DNA of 64,000 nt from Adiantum capillus-veneris (Eukaryota > Streptophyta > Polypodiopsida > Polypodiales > Pteridaceae): NCBI GenBank assembly GCA_014529385.2, contig CM043944.1:88254884-88318883 (forward strand). Reading direction: 5' to 3'. Within the stretch, counting starts at the first letter, position 1. Each line of letters begins with the position of its first letter. Below the pieces are notes generated by a model. That model ran no database searches. It was given only the letters and a program-made list of their open reading frames with translations, and was not told the origin of the DNA. Of this stretch, positions 10,013 to 22,019 are shown in pieces. Made by a program: the position numbers and the translations under genes.

Positions 10013-13000
10013 CTCCCCCTCAAGCTCAGAGTGAGCTTGCATATGATGGATTCCCAATGCTTCACGAAAGTAGCAAAACTTCTCCTTTCCAAGAGCTTTT
10101 GTGAATATATCCGCAACTTGATCATTTGTCTTCACATACACCAAATCAATCTCATTTTCCAAAACTTTTTCTCTAATGAAGTGATAATGTACCTCAATGT
10201 GTTTAGTGCGAGCATGGTAGACTGGATTCTTTGCCAACATGATGCTGCTAATATTGTCACAATATATAATGACACTGTCAAGAAAGTCAAAACCAAAGTC
10301 TACCATAAGTACTCTCAACCATGACTCTTCACATGCTGCCAAAGCTGCTCCACGATATTCAGCTTCTGTACTTGATAATGCTATAGTTGATTGCTTCTTG
10401 CTACTCCAACTTATCATACCATTGCCAATGGAAAATGCATAACCACTTGTAGATCTTCTATCCATAAAACCTCCTGCCCAATCTGCATCTGTGTAACCAT
10501 AAAGACAAAGCTTCCCATTCTTTTCATAAAACATTCCATAACTGACAGTGGCTTTCACATATCCCATAATCCGTCTCACTGCATCAAGATGACTTTTACA
10601 TGGCTTTTGCATGAATTGACTCACAACACCCACTGCATAACTCAAATCTGGCCTTGTCATTGTCAAGTAAACAAGGCTTCCAACCATTTCGCGGTACATA
10701 GTGACATCCTCAATGTAATGTCCATCATCAAACAACTTCACATTTTGATCAAGAGGTGTATCAACCGGTTTGCACGCTGTCATTCCATACTTCTCAAGCA
10801 TATCCAACGCGTATTGTCTTTGTATCATCCAAAGTCCTGATAAAGTGTTGACAATTTCAATTCCCAAGAAATATCTCAACTCACCAAGGTCCTTCATGTT
10901 GAATTCTCTCAACAAACTCTTCTTGACATGCAAAATTTGCTCATCATGACTTCCAGTGAGAATCAATTAGTCATCAACATAGATAACAATAATAATGATC
11001 TCTCCATCAACATGCTTCAAAAACAATGAGTGATCAGCAGTAGACTGTTTAAATCCAATCTTATTCAAGAATCTGGTTATCTTTTCACACCAAGCTCTAG
11101 ATGCTTGCTTCAAACCATACAATGCTTTCTTCAACTTACACATAATATGGAAACTCTGGATGTTGATAACCCTCTGGATGTATCATATAAACTTCTTCTT
11201 CCAAGTCACCATTCAAGAATGCATTATCCACATCCATTTGCCGTAACTTCCAACCAAACATACTTGCCATTGCTATCACCAATCTAACTGTTATCATCTT
11301 TGCAACTGGACTAAGTGTCTCATCATAATTAAGACCTTTTTTCTGTGAATAACCTTTAGCAACAAGCCTCGCTTTGTATCTTTCCACACTACCATCTGAC
11401 TTGCACTTGACTTTGTATACCCATTTTGAACCAATTGCTTTCTTTCCACTTGGCAAGCGAACCAAATTCCAAGTGTCATTCTTCACAAGAGCATCCATCT
11501 CATCATCCATAGCTGACTCCCATTCTGATTTTCCAATTGCCTCTTGAAAACATGTAGGCTCTTTATGTTGCACACGTGAAACCATGCATGCATAATGTGT
11601 ACGCATGTAACCGTTGTATGTCAATCTATCAACTGGATAACGCACCCTCTCTGATCTTCTCAACTGTGGTGCACTCTTCTCTTCAAGTCTTGCATATGGG
11701 GGTACATATTTATCAATATTCTTACTGCCAGGTGTCCGCAAATGTGGTAAACCATGCTCTTCATCGAGGCTTTCATCCCCAGAACACTCTTCAACCACTT
11801 TCTTCTTGCCTTTCTCGTCTTGCTTCTTATCTCGCAAACGACCGCTCCATGGGTTGACACTTCATGTACTCTCCTCTGCCATATGTGGTCCTGAAATAGT
11901 TCTTGTTGATGGTCCTGGCTTATCAACAACATGACGCACATTCTCTTGCTCTTCATACTCATCTTCTATCATCATTGGCTTTGGTTTATACCATGGTTCA
12001 TGCTCACAAAATCTGACATCTCTACTGACATAAACTTGTCTTGTCGTAGGATCATAGCACTTGTAACCTTTCTTTTCAACTAGGTAGCCCAAGAATATAC
12101 ACTTCACTACCTTTGGCTCCATCTTCTTTCTTGCTTCATTTGGCACATGAACATAGCAAACACGTCCAAAAACTTTCATGTAGAAAATTGTTGGCTTGAT
12201 CCCATAAAGTCTCTCATAAGGTGAAATTTCATGAATGACAGCAGTTGGTGTTCAATTCATAATGTGTACTGCTGTATGAACAGCTTCAGCCCAATATGTT
12301 AATGGCATATTCATCTCATTCATCATGGCTCTTGCAATCTCTGCTATGACTCTATTCTTTCTCTCAGCAACTCCATTTTGTTGTGGTGTGTATCTGCAAG
12401 TAATTTGTCTTCTTATGCCTTGTGCACGCAAGTAATCATCAAAACTGTGTGACATGTACTCTCCCCCTCCATCTGTGCGTAGGCATTTAATTTGACAACA
12501 TTCTCTTTCTCAACCATAACTTTGAACTCCAAGAATACCTCAAATGCCTGTGACTTTGCCTTTAGAAAGTAAACCCATGTCATTCTGCTGTAATCATCCG
12601 TGAATGTGATAAAATATCGACAACCATTTGGCATAGCATGATCACAAGGTCCCCAAATATCTGAATGAACAATTTCCAAAGGACTTTGGCTAATTATCCC
12701 CCTCTTTGGAAATGGTAAACGAAATTGCTTTCCAAATTGACAAGCTTCACAAACATGATCAAAATTCAATCTGCCAAACTTTGGTAATCCACGTACAATT
12801 TGATTTGAATGCATATGATTTAGTCTTCTAAAATTGACATGACCAATCCTCTTATGCCATAACTCTACCCAATCATCTTGAGTGGCTGATTTGTTTGCAT
12901 ACATACCGCTGTGCAAACATGGATCTCCAGCTTCCAATGAGAACAAGCGACCTTTCTTTCTTCCACGTGCCAATATCTTGCCTGGTCTACCTTTGTGAAA

Positions 13001-14374
13001 CTCCTCTATGAAGCAGCCATAACGATTAAAACGGACTTGCAACCCTTGATCTGTCATTTGTCCAACTGATGCTAAATTCTTTGTGATTGAAGGCACATAT
13101 AGAACATCTCCCAATGTGTTGTATGTCCCGTCTTTTTCTAGCAATGGAACTGAACCAACATGTGTAATCCGATGCATAGTATCATCACCTGTAGCGACAA
13201 ACTCATCCTCTTCTAACTTCTCTTTTCTGTCAAAACATTCACCATGATATGTCATATGATTTGTGGCACCACTATCTAAATACCAATCATATGTATGATG
13301 TGGCTCCACCATGCTTCCAACAACATGCTCCATAGGAAATAAATGTCCACTCGATCTGTTGTCATATATATTTTGATCATGAGGATTGTATCTAGCAAAG
13401 TTTCCTCCATGTCTGCCATAACCTCGGTCTCTTCCACCACAATCACGATTTTGATTTAGCCTTGTGTAACATTCTCTTTCAAAGTGACCATAAATGCCAC
13501 ATCTCTTACAATATCCATCTCTTTGAGGATGTACAAATCGTCCACCTCCACGTCCACGATTTCGGGCTCTCCCCCTGCCTCTTTGGCTATAATCATTGTA
13601 ACTTTGACTTTGTTGGTTTTGCCATTGACCTCTTCCAACATTGTTTCCACGACCATAGTTTCCTCTTCCACCTCTAATGTTTCCACGACCTCTAGAGTAA
13701 AAAACCTGATCTCTGGAATTGTTATTTGATGTAGAAGGACCTGACTTGCCTAACTTCACCTCTTCTTGCAAACAAAAGTTTACTAACTCTTCAAAATCAG
13801 GCATGTGTCCTCGAACAGATATAGATGTATCCAATGACTTGTATTCCGGTCCCAAACCATTCAATGTCACTGAAACTAAGTCATCATCTAGAACTTCAAC
13901 ATTAATGCTCGCAAGATCTTCTTGTATTTGCTTTATCTCTGTCACATAATCTGATATGGATCTATTTCCTCGCCATACACAATGTAACCTTTGCTTCAAG
14001 TGAACTTTTCGTGGTTCTGTATTGGAGCTGTTCATTCTTGCTAGTATCTCCCATGCTTCCTTTGGAGACTGAGCCTTCTTCACATGTGGTATAAAGAAGT
14101 CACTAATGCATAGTGAAATCCAATGCATCACTTTCCTTGAATTCTCGATCCCCTTCTTGTAAGCTTCTACTCCTACTTGCCATGTTTTGTGTGCTTCAAC
14201 ATTCTCTCTATTTGGTTCCAAACCAACCTCGGGACACTCTTGTTCACCTGTAATGTAATCCCATAAACCTTTGCCCATGATAAATTTCTCCATCCTGTAA
14301 GACCATATGCTGTAGTTCTCTCTGGTCAGCTTCTCTCCAACAATCTGTGTGACTTGAGTTGAACTTTCTGCCAT
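10007..14374 (-). pseudogene. gag-pol polyprotein of copia element 2 (broken)
   Basis: The ATG at 14374-14372 opens a gag with the DUF4219/UBN2-type arrangement, an Arg/Gly-rich stretch (about 13540-13690) and a CX2CX4HX4C zinc knuckle (about 13465-13515). Protease DSGATNHMT lies at about 13255-13285, the integrase zinc finger at about 12740-12860 and the integrase core at about 12330-12680. The RT spans about 10880-11500 and RNase H about 10150-10480. Breaks: a frameshift at about 12456-12490, in-frame stops at 12252-12254 and 11862-11864, a frameshift between about 10970 and 11136, and a TAA at 10969-10967 placed directly after the catalytic Asp-Asp of RT. The terminal stop (10009-10007) falls a few bases inside the 3' LTR, so the reading frame runs through the purine tract. 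Confidence 0.92.
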
Positions 14375-15264
14375 CTTCACTCTCTCAATTTCTTCCAAAG
14401 GATTTTGACAAAATTTTGGCAGAGTTTCATTTGTATTTGGACAATATCTCAAGTGACAATCTCAACCAAAGTGCTCATAAACACTGACAGAAAATCTCTC
14501 ACTGCCAAGGGAAAATCCACTAACTCACTTTGCCACAGACTGACTCAGTACTATGCATAAATACTCTAAAACAATGTCCACATGGACCTATATGCAAATG
14601 CAATCCATACGCTGTCATGTACCACATATCCATACATCCACCTTCTTCCCATAGTCGTAAACGACATATGAGGTCTTTCGGGGGGCTAGTCGGGGGTTCG
14701 CTCCAGTACCTAATCCACCTTGCCAAGGTACCAAAGCTCCCAAGGCAAGGCTTCAAAAAACCTCACTCGACCCTCACAAAGGCTGCAGTTTTCGAAAATA
14801 CATTAACCGCATATCCATACATAACCACAAAGTACTCAATTTGACAATATAACCGCCTCAACTTCTTTCCACAACCTTTCTTACATAGGCGGCTGTCCAT
14901 AACGGACCCACAACAACCAAACATAATCTTCGATAACACAATATCATGATGCAAAAGCTCTATGTCGCTCTCCAAAACCTGTGTAAATGCTGAATTCTTC
15001 ACCTGTAACTTGTAAATCTACTGCCGAGTGCAAAACTGGACATCCCCTATGCTTGTGTGAGCTGGCTGTTTGCTGCAAAAAAATTGCAGATTTTGGAAAA
15101 TCTGAGTATGCTAATGCACCCGGAATGCCCAAAAACATAAAGATAGACTCCTGGATCACTGTATTCCGAGTTCGGGTGAGGGAGTTATGACCAAAAAACC
15201 TCTCTTTTTTGCTATTTTTCAGAGCTACAGAAACCTGTGTATTGACTGTAGCTCATTAAACTGA
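14375..15264 (-). other. leader (5' untranslated region) of copia element 2
   Basis: About 890 bp between the primer site and the gag start with no coding signal. Short ORFs here have no recognisable content. The length is at the long end for a copia leader. Confidence 0.65.
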
Positions 15265-15276
15265 GCTCTGATACCA
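15265..15276 (-). other. primer-binding site of element 2 (tRNA-iMet type)
   Basis: Plus strand gctctgatacca is the reverse complement of tggtatcagagc. It lies three bases inside the 5' LTR of the minus-strand element. Confidence 0.9.
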
Positions 15277-15279
15277 CTT

Positions 15280-15519
15280 TGTAGAGTGCGTAGGTGATGG
15301 AGAAGGTAGAAAATAAGACTACGCACACACACCAACACACATCGAGACACTCACACACACACAATCGTTACCCTGCAGTAGGAGCAGTTCAACGTGCTGC
15401 TCTTCTCTTCTTCTCTTTTCTTTGAACTATTATCCAAAGTATATTTACAACATAGTATAATCAGTGTCCAGCCTCCCATAGTACAATGGACATATTCTTT
15501 AACGTCATATTCTTTAACA
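15280..15519 (-). repeat. 5' LTR of copia element 2
   Basis: 240 bp beginning tgtagagtgcgtagg and ending attctttaaca on the plus strand. It contains a (CA)n stretch 12 bp longer in effect than that of the other LTR. Confidence 0.92.
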
Positions 15520-15785
15520 ATATACACCACAAAAGATAGAAAGAATTAGCACAATATCAACTGGTTGTAACTCGGACGAAAGATCCCCATTTTCAGCCCT
15601 CGAAAACACAGCCAAAACAATGATTTTCAGCCACCGAAACAGCCCCGAAATTCAACAGTTAGAAGATCACAGATTTCAGCCCTAAAGTCGTCATTGTCAT
15701 CACCGTCGTCTCGTCATCGCATAGTCCGAGGTTGCATCAGTCCATTGCATACACATTGTACCACTTTGTGCAATCAATAAGTAGA

Positions 15786-15807
15786 CCACTCTCGTCGACG
15801 AGAGTGG
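15786..15807. other. 22-bp perfect palindrome
   Basis: ccactctcgtc followed at once by its exact reverse complement, centred on GTCGAC. There is no loop. Confidence 0.85.
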
Positions 15808-16056
15808 GGCCTTCGAAGGAGGGTTTTACAACGTCTCTGGTGTCGTATCTCTCTTCTCTCTCTATCTCTCAGACTCATACACTTGCACGCACATTGTCCA
15901 CTCACTTTGTTCATGATCATAGCACTTTCCATTAAGAACGGAAGGCTCTCCCTTCCATAAGAATTAAAAGGAACCTTGAGCACATGTCCGAGCACTTATC
16001 TTGAGCAAAGTGCAAACAATCATTCCGTTGCACCTAACAACGTCAAACTATCACAT

Positions 16057-16490
16057 CAAAGCTCCTGCATTAACCTAATGTGACACATTGGTATACCACT
16101 TTGAAAACTAGAAGAACTAAAGGTGAAAATCAATAGCTCAAGATGGCACACCCGGTCAAGCCATATGACCATGTGACAAATTGAGACTATATTTGCATCA
16201 AAGCTCCTACATTAACCTAATGTGACACATTAGTATACCATATTTCACTTTGAAAACTAGAAGAACTGAAGGTGAAAATTGATAGCTCAAGATGGCACAC
16301 CCGGTCAAGCCATATGACCATGTGACAAATTGAGACTATATTTGCATCAAAGCTCCTGCATTACCTAATGTGACATTGGTATACCATATTTCACTTTGGA
16401 AACTAGAAGAACTGAAGGTGAAAAACGATAGCTCAAGATGGCACACCAGGTCAAGCCATATGACCATGTGACAAATTGAGACTATATTTG
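16057..16490. repeat. tandem repeat, three copies of about 142-149 bp
   Basis: The landmark 'caaagctcct' recurs at about 16057, 16199 and 16348, followed by the same block ending in 'tgtgacaaattgagactatatttg'. Partial, rearranged copies continue at about 16556-16640 and 16725-16905. The flanking segment 'acaaaataaagacattgtgtatg' type sequence occurs twice as well (about 16500 and 16857). Confidence 0.85.
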
Positions 16491-16946
16491 TAATTATATA
16501 CAAAATAAAGACATTGTGTATGTGCGACACATAGACCCAAGGTATACTAGACGTCTCTTGGCAAGAAACTATAGCTCAAGATAACACACCCAATAAAGCC
16601 ATATGACCATGTGGGAAATTGAGACTATAGAATTTGTAAATACATGGGAAAGAAGCTAACAGTCTTAAAAACTTTAACTCTTTTTATCGTAAAAAGAGAC
16701 ACAACTACACATTTGGTAAGAATGGATAGCTCAAGAGACCCGGTCAAGCCATATGGATAGCTAGAAGAGCTTAAGGTAAAAATTGATAGCTCAAGATGGC
16801 CCACCCGGTCAAGCCATATGACCATGTGACAAATTGAAACTATATTTGTAATTATATACAAAATAAAGACATTGTGTATGTATGACACATAGACCCAAGG
16901 TATGCTATATGTGTCTTTTGCCAAGATGCAAACGAACCGATCGAGT

Positions 16947-17410
16947 TGCAATCTAGACGTTCATCTAAGTAGAGGCCATAAGAATGAATAAATGCAAAAA
17001 AAATCCCAACCATTTGAATGAGTCTCATCTCAAAAATCTGAAGCATTCAGGACACGCAGACCCCGTTTCCAGAGAGTGTAAGCTCTTGTTCAAAAGCAGA
17101 ATCTCCATCTCTCAACAGGCGATGGGAAAGCATTAGGGCTTTGATGGAGACAATCCAGCCATGAGTCTTACTCACACGCTTGGAAATAGCCTGGACGCAT
17201 GAACTCACATAAGACCTTGAATAGGACATCAAGTGGAGAACCTCTTGCACTTATTTTTCCTCCATCGGAGTGTCATCATGGCTTGTAGCCTTCACAATAG
17301 CTACTTCAAGGTCAACCAAAACCTGCACTTGCTACCTTGGCTAAGGAGATGCTAGTCTGATCCTTCAAAACCCCCAGGGCACTGCAAAGTGACACTTGCA
17401 TTGGGGCCAT
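16947..17410 (-). pseudogene. ANTH-domain clathrin assembly protein (AP180/CALM type), 5'-part pseudogene
   Basis: Minus-strand sequence from an ATG at 17410-17408 reads as the start of a plant AP180/CALM-like adaptor. These proteins bind phosphoinositides and clathrin through an N-terminal ANTH domain and act in endocytosis. Recognisable pieces: VLKDQTSISLAKVASA (about 17320-17370), EVAIVKATSHDDTP (about 17260-17305, in another frame), then the 17250-17047 block with LMSYSRSYVSSCVQAISKRV and IVSIKALMLSHRLLRDGD. A further piece, YGLYLDERLDC, lies at 16980-16947. Breaks are a frameshift at about 17315, a TAA at 17253-17251 and a frameshift with lost sequence at about 17050. Similarity ends where the tandem repeats start. 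No intron is seen, which fits either a processed copy or an intron-poor family. Confidence 0.85.
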
Positions 17411-17429
17411 CATCAAGACGTAGATCAAA

Positions 17430-18363
17430 CGCACAGGTGAGTTAGTGATGTAACACACAAGAGAAAATAAGTGCTGGCTTCTTTCAAGTACCTACCATTA
17501 TACCATTTTTGGAGATTGGTAAAATTGTATCTTAGTTAGAGCGCATCACAAATAGTTTAGCTACAATTATCTTTCCTCTTATAGATTACTTAAAGGATTA
17601 TTAATATATATATATATAGTACGATGTTGAAGCTAATGTGACTATGTCTTGCATGCCCTATTGAGAAATCAATCTCACGATAAAGTGGTCATGAAATTAC
17701 GAGACCGACTAAGGTGGTCGAGCTGAAGGCCTGACCAAGTGGCTAGGTAAAGCATGTGATCTAGTATGTGTGGGTATCGAATGTTAATCCATTAAGGCCT
17801 ATCTCAAGGCTTTCATGTTGGCAACCTTCTTAGGTGAGTTAACTTCCAATATGAGCATCGAGCCAACATCGCATGCCCACACTTGTCGATGCTTGAAATA
17901 CCTAGGATGCGGATGTGGATGTGGCTTACTTTGGGCCATCCTGCATTATGATAAAAACGCATGATACACACCCGAAACTTTTAAATTCCTTTGAAGGGCT
18001 AAAGGGTTACCCCTGTTGATCTTTGTCTGCCTTCCCCTCTTTGCGTTTCTCTCTCTCGCTATGTAATGTACTCAAGGCTAAGCTGAGACAAACTTTTCCC
18101 CAATGGAAAAATTTTCTAAGATGCATCTTATTGTTCCTCTTTGGAAAACCAATTGTTTAGGTTGTGGTAATGACAAGGGTTATGGTTCAACCCCTACAAA
18201 ATGTAGATGTGGGTGGGTTCGTGGGCGCAATCCTATTCAACTAGCTGTTGTGAAGCATCCATTGGGGCGGAAAAAAGGTTGCAAATTGAGAAGTTTGAAG
18301 ATCACACTCAATTCAATGGCATAATTCATCATTCTAGGTTAATTTGTTTGAAATTCATTTGAG
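17430..18363. other. interval with no supported gene
   Basis: A short AT repeat lies at about 17603-17618. A 73-codon plus-strand ORF at 18103-18324 has CxxC and CxC pairs, but I cannot assign it to a family and it has no other support. Confidence 0.4.
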
Positions 18364-18727
18364 TAGTTAATGTGATAAGATTGAAGAGTACCGGATTTTA
18401 TGAATCTAGGGTGTCTTTTGTCCTATCGGTCCTTACACATAGCTCCTACTTGTCTACTGGAAGCTCAATTGGCAAAGGGCACTATTGATCAATGCAAGTG
18501 CTGCTTGCTCTACCAAATTCCACACAATCATGGGAGCATTTTGAGTCGTTAGTGTGATAAGATTGAAGAGTACCGGCTTTTATAAATCTAGGGTGTCTTT
18601 TGTCCTATCGGTCCTTACACATAGCTCCTACTTGTCTACTGGAAGCTCAATTGGCAAAGGACACTATTGATCAATGCAAGTGCTGCTTGCTCTACCAAAT
18701 TCCACACAATCATGGGAGCATGCTGCT
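18364..18727. repeat. tandem duplication, two copies of 182 bp
   Basis: The block starting near 'gataagattgaagagtacc' at 18374 recurs at 18556 with only a few substitutions. The copies are 18364-18545 and 18546-18727. Confidence 0.9.
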
Positions 18728-19153
18728 CACAAATGACAACCTAACTTATGCTAGAGGAATCACTCGGTGCATACAGGCAGACCAAGATGATTGATTAAAA
18801 TGGAGAAGCTCAAAGGCAAGATATAATTTAATTACTCACAATGCTATTATATATCACTCATCGGGATTTGGGTAGAGCTTGAAACCTCTTGTGTCTTTGG
18901 CTACAGCACGCGCAACAAGCTCCAAGCCTCCAAGACGTAGCATCGAGCAGCTCAGAACAGACTCAAGAGCTCTCGCAGTAGGCGTAGCAGGCTGCAGCGT
19001 AACTGGCATAGCAACCGGGTGCAATTAATCCCAAGGACATTGTAAAATTAAGCAAAAAACAACACCTAGTAGCTTTTGTAACACGGAAAATCAAATTTTA
19101 TTTGTCTGAAAATTGAAGTTGAATGTCCAAAGTTGCATGTTGGCTAACCTGTA

Positions 19154-19874
19154 CTAAATTTTGGCCTTAGAGGAGTAGTTGATGTCATCCACCAGCCCCA
19201 CTCGAAGAACCCAAAGAAAATGTTGTTGACTGGCAAGGAGGCCATTCAGAAACTCTTCACATTGGGTTTTTGAAAGGATAGTTGTGCTCCCAAAGGAGAT
19301 GTATAGAACAAATGAGATGGGCTGTTGATCTAGCCAAGCCAAGCAACCTTTGTCTTCTTCCCACAAGCTAGTGACGCTCTCCTCATTGAGAGATTCTACC
19401 CAAAACCCCACATCATAAATCAGAACATCACAACATTTAGATAGAGTGGCAATGGCGGAAGCCTCAATATTTTCACAGCTGTTGACGACGACAGCGTGGG
19501 CTCGAGTGTCGCACACTTGCCATGACTTGGTTGAGTTGGTCCACAAAGAGACTGTTTTATCTGTGACATACCTGAAATGAGGAATATCTTCATTGCGTAA
19601 TGTTGGCAGACCAGCAAGTTCCCGAAAAAGCTTTCGCATTTTCTACACCTATTGCTTTTGTTGCCTCCTTCACTGCAAGGCACCAAATTCTACATGTTGA
19701 GGGTGGCCTAGGCCTTAAAATCTTAAGAGACAAACAATGAAAATATTCACCTTCAATGTCCTTGAGACCTCGAGGACAGCAAAGGCAAACTTGACTTTAC
19801 AAACGCTGATGCCCTTTTGAGGATACTATGGTAGCCACTAAACTAGAAGGAACTTTGCGTGCGTGCGTGCGTGC

Positions 19875-19916
<42 letters not shown>

Positions 19917-20442
19917 CTTCAAGGGATACAAGCTCCCCTAGTGTGAGGTAATGGGTGAACAGAAGGCGTGAAGCGCAGCACGGGTAGAGCACAATGCGGG
20001 GAATGCCGAGCTTGTCGGCAACATCTTGGGTAGGGAACATGATGTTGAAGTCCGAGAGGAGGCAGGTGACAGGAGGGCCATGTCGGCTGAGAGAGAGGAG
20101 GAGTTGCTCGAGATGGGGGGAAATGGAGACCAAGGCATTGTAGGCTTCCAGCAAGGAGAGCTTGAAGTCGTTGGAGAGGTCGATGCCACGGAGCGGGAGG
20201 CGGATGTGGCGGGCAAGTGAATGAGGGGCAGCAGTAGGCGTAGGCGTTATGGCTGGGTAAGGATTGTGGTGCTCCTGTGCCAGAGGCGGGGCATCGGCGG
20301 CGTCAGAAGCGGTGATGATGATGCCGGATTGTTGCTTGGCTAGTAGCTTGCAGAAGCGCATGAGCGGGCTGAGATGTCCCGGCACCGGCAAGGGCACCGC
20401 CACCACATGCTGCTGCTGCTGCTCTTGCTTCTCACGAGCCAT
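19154..20442 (-). pseudogene. plant family-1 UDP-glycosyltransferase, truncated and broken
   Basis: UDP-glycosyltransferases of this family transfer sugars from UDP-sugars to plant metabolites in the cytosol. The ATG at 20442-20440 starts a normal N-terminus with VVAVPLPVPGHLSPLMRF, where the His of GHLSP is in the catalytic-base position. Acceptor-side sequence continues to about 19930 (DVADKLGIPRIVLYPCC). The frame then runs into a (GA)n/(TG)n tract. A second block (19639-19154) resumes with GLPTLRNEDIPHF and reaches LWEEDKGCLAWLDQQP...VLYISFGS, the segment just before the PSPG box. The PSPG UDP-sugar-binding box itself is missing, and frames do not join between about 19640 and 19930. A weak stretch at about 18840-19000 (RALESVL..., SMLRLGGLELVARAV) might be a displaced C-terminus. 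Not functional as it stands. Confidence 0.85.
19857..19914. repeat. compound (CGTG)n/(TG)n/(GA)n microsatellite inside the UGT pseudogene
   Basis: cgtg repeats pass into tg and then ga repeats. The tract sits at the point where the glycosyltransferase frame is lost. Confidence 0.93.
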
Positions 20443-20608
20443 CGCCGTTTCCTCGACTCCCTCTCCGTAAAACTGCTTTGTTTGCTCATCTACACATGGG
20501 CTCCAATGCCCTCCATGACTTTCAACAAGTCCCTGCCGATCCTCGATTTTCAAAACCCCCTTCTGGATTTTCAAACACCCCCACAGGGTAGGCTTCTCTC
20601 AAGACTAA
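20443..20608 (-). promoter_or_regulatory. presumed 5' flank of the UGT gene
   Basis: The 166 bp between the UGT start codon and the MITE. No clear TATA box can be defended. It is listed because the MITE insertion would have placed new sequence directly upstream. Confidence 0.25.
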
Positions 20609-20956
20609 GGCCCCTGTCACACTGGGACGCCCGCCCCCTTCACTTTTGCAGGTGGCCGCCACCATTTTGTGTCACACAAGGGACTTAAACAAAAGCATGC
20701 ACGTCAGATGCAGCGAACAGTGCGTAACCAAGTGGATGCGCCTCCGCAATGTGGGCCGATCGCGTGGGGTCAAATCCTATTAGGCATCTTCGCACGCTTA
20801 CTTTTGAAGCTTGGCCGCTGTTATCAAAAGTTGGTCGAGCAAGCTAGCCCGTCCCTTTGACAAGCTCACGAAGCCAACTTTCACTTTTCCCTCACCGAAT
20901 CCCAACACGCCATCTCAACATGGCCGCAAATTGCCTGTCCCAGTGTGACAGGGGCC
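20609..20956. mobile_element. PIF/Harbinger-like MITE (348 bp)
   Basis: Perfect 20-bp terminal inverted repeats: 20609-20628 reads ggcccctgtcacactgggac and 20937-20956 is its exact reverse complement. Both ends are flanked by TAA (20606-20608 and 20957-20959), a three-base target duplication of the TAA/TTA type made by PIF/Harbinger transposases. The inside has no transposase ORF, so it is non-autonomous. Confidence 0.85.
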
Positions 20957-21006
20957 TAAGTGGCACGAGCATGGGAGGGTGGGATCTACGACGGGGGCAT
21001 TGTGGA

Positions 21007-21118
21007 CTGTAGATCCCAGTGACGATGACGAAAGAAAATTAGGGTACCCTAGATTACTTTTTATTATGACTGTAGATCCTAGTGGTGGCGCCGAAAGTAT
21101 ATTAGGGTACCGTAGATT
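21007..21118. repeat. imperfect tandem duplication of about 63 bp
   Basis: 'ctgtagatcc' starts at 21007 and 21070, each followed by a similar block ending in 'ttagggtaccNtagatt'. Confidence 0.6.
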
Positions 21119-21202
21119 GGTTATATAGGCTTTGGAGATGAATCACTTCATTATTTTTGGACCACGGCTAGAAAAATACAATTTTCCTAACCGAAAAAAG
21201 TA

Positions 21203-21320
21203 AGGGCAAGCTTGAAATTCTCCCAATTTTTAGGTCAAATTTTAAATCTTTTGCTGGTAGTTACACTAAAGTTTGAAAACTTCTCGGTTTTCTTCAAGGC
21301 AAGCTCAAAATCCAACAGGG
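21203..21320. repeat. dispersed repeat, copy 1
   Basis: The order of words (gcttgaaa, ttcncactaaa, tcggttttctt, gcaagctcanaatc) recurs in the same order at about 27852-27960, so the two are diverged copies of one repeat. Its nature is unknown. Confidence 0.5.
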
Positions 21321-21712
21321 ATTTTAGGATTTCAGCCGGTTAAAATACATTGGACCCCGGTTTTTTTCTAACACTATTTTGGACACAATCGCCTGTTTTG
21401 TGAGGTAAAATGTGATAAATTACATGCTAAGCACTCAAAAATGCATCTCAATTGTCAAAAAGGAATAAAACGTAGAAAAGCTTGAACAATCTTACCAAAG
21501 TAAATACATGGGTACTTTGGGAATTTTAAAAATTTGAAGGGTATTTTGGGAATTTCGACAAGTTAGAGGGGTTTGAGCTTGGCTTTAAGAAGACGAGGAA
21601 ATTTACATAAGTTTTAGTGTATTTAGCGACAAAAGCTTCTAATTTTGACCAAAAAAACGAGAGAATTTCAAGTTTGCCCTTATTTTCACCACTCCATGAA
21701 AGTACTTTTTGA

Positions 21713-21743
<31 letters not shown>

Positions 21744-21744
21744 A
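21713..21744. repeat. (GC)n/(AC)n microsatellite
   Basis: gcgcgcgc followed by acacac repeats. Confidence 0.93.
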
Positions 21745-22019
21745 GACTTACTAATGTATTTAAGGTGGCTCAGGTAGTTGAATGTAGCCCCAATGTAAAC
21801 CCCCCCCCCCCTTCCTTATGTGTATGGTATGAGTATGAAATAATGAGGGGCTACCCCTATTGTATACGCTTATGTACAAAATCCAAAAGCCCTCCTATAG
21901 TACACTCACGTGGTACCGTACGAAAAAACACAGTGAATCCCCCGGGTTGGAAAGCCTAGAATTTGCCTAGAGAAAGTATTTTTGCTCACCCAAGACAAAA
22001 CCAATTTATGAAAAGTTGT

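Larger units (their letters stand above)
9785..15519 (-). mobile_element. Ty1/copia LTR retrotransposon, element 2 (full length, decayed)
   Basis: A second, unrelated copia element on the minus strand. The 5' LTR is at 15280-15519, with an initiator tRNA-Met primer site just inside it (15265-15276). A long leader runs to the gag ATG at 14374, pol runs down to 10007, a purine tract lies at about 10013-10024 and the 3' LTR is at 9785-10012. LTR sizes are 240 and 228 bp. The LTR sequences are very similar, with small indels in the CA-rich part. Flanking bases (atacg and atata) share only the first three positions, so no clean target-site duplication is seen. Confidence 0.93.

Noticed and set aside
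18103-18324. A small cysteine-pair protein
   Set aside because: The CxxC and CxC pairs are suggestive, but there is no family match, no neighbour support, and the ORF is short enough to be chance.
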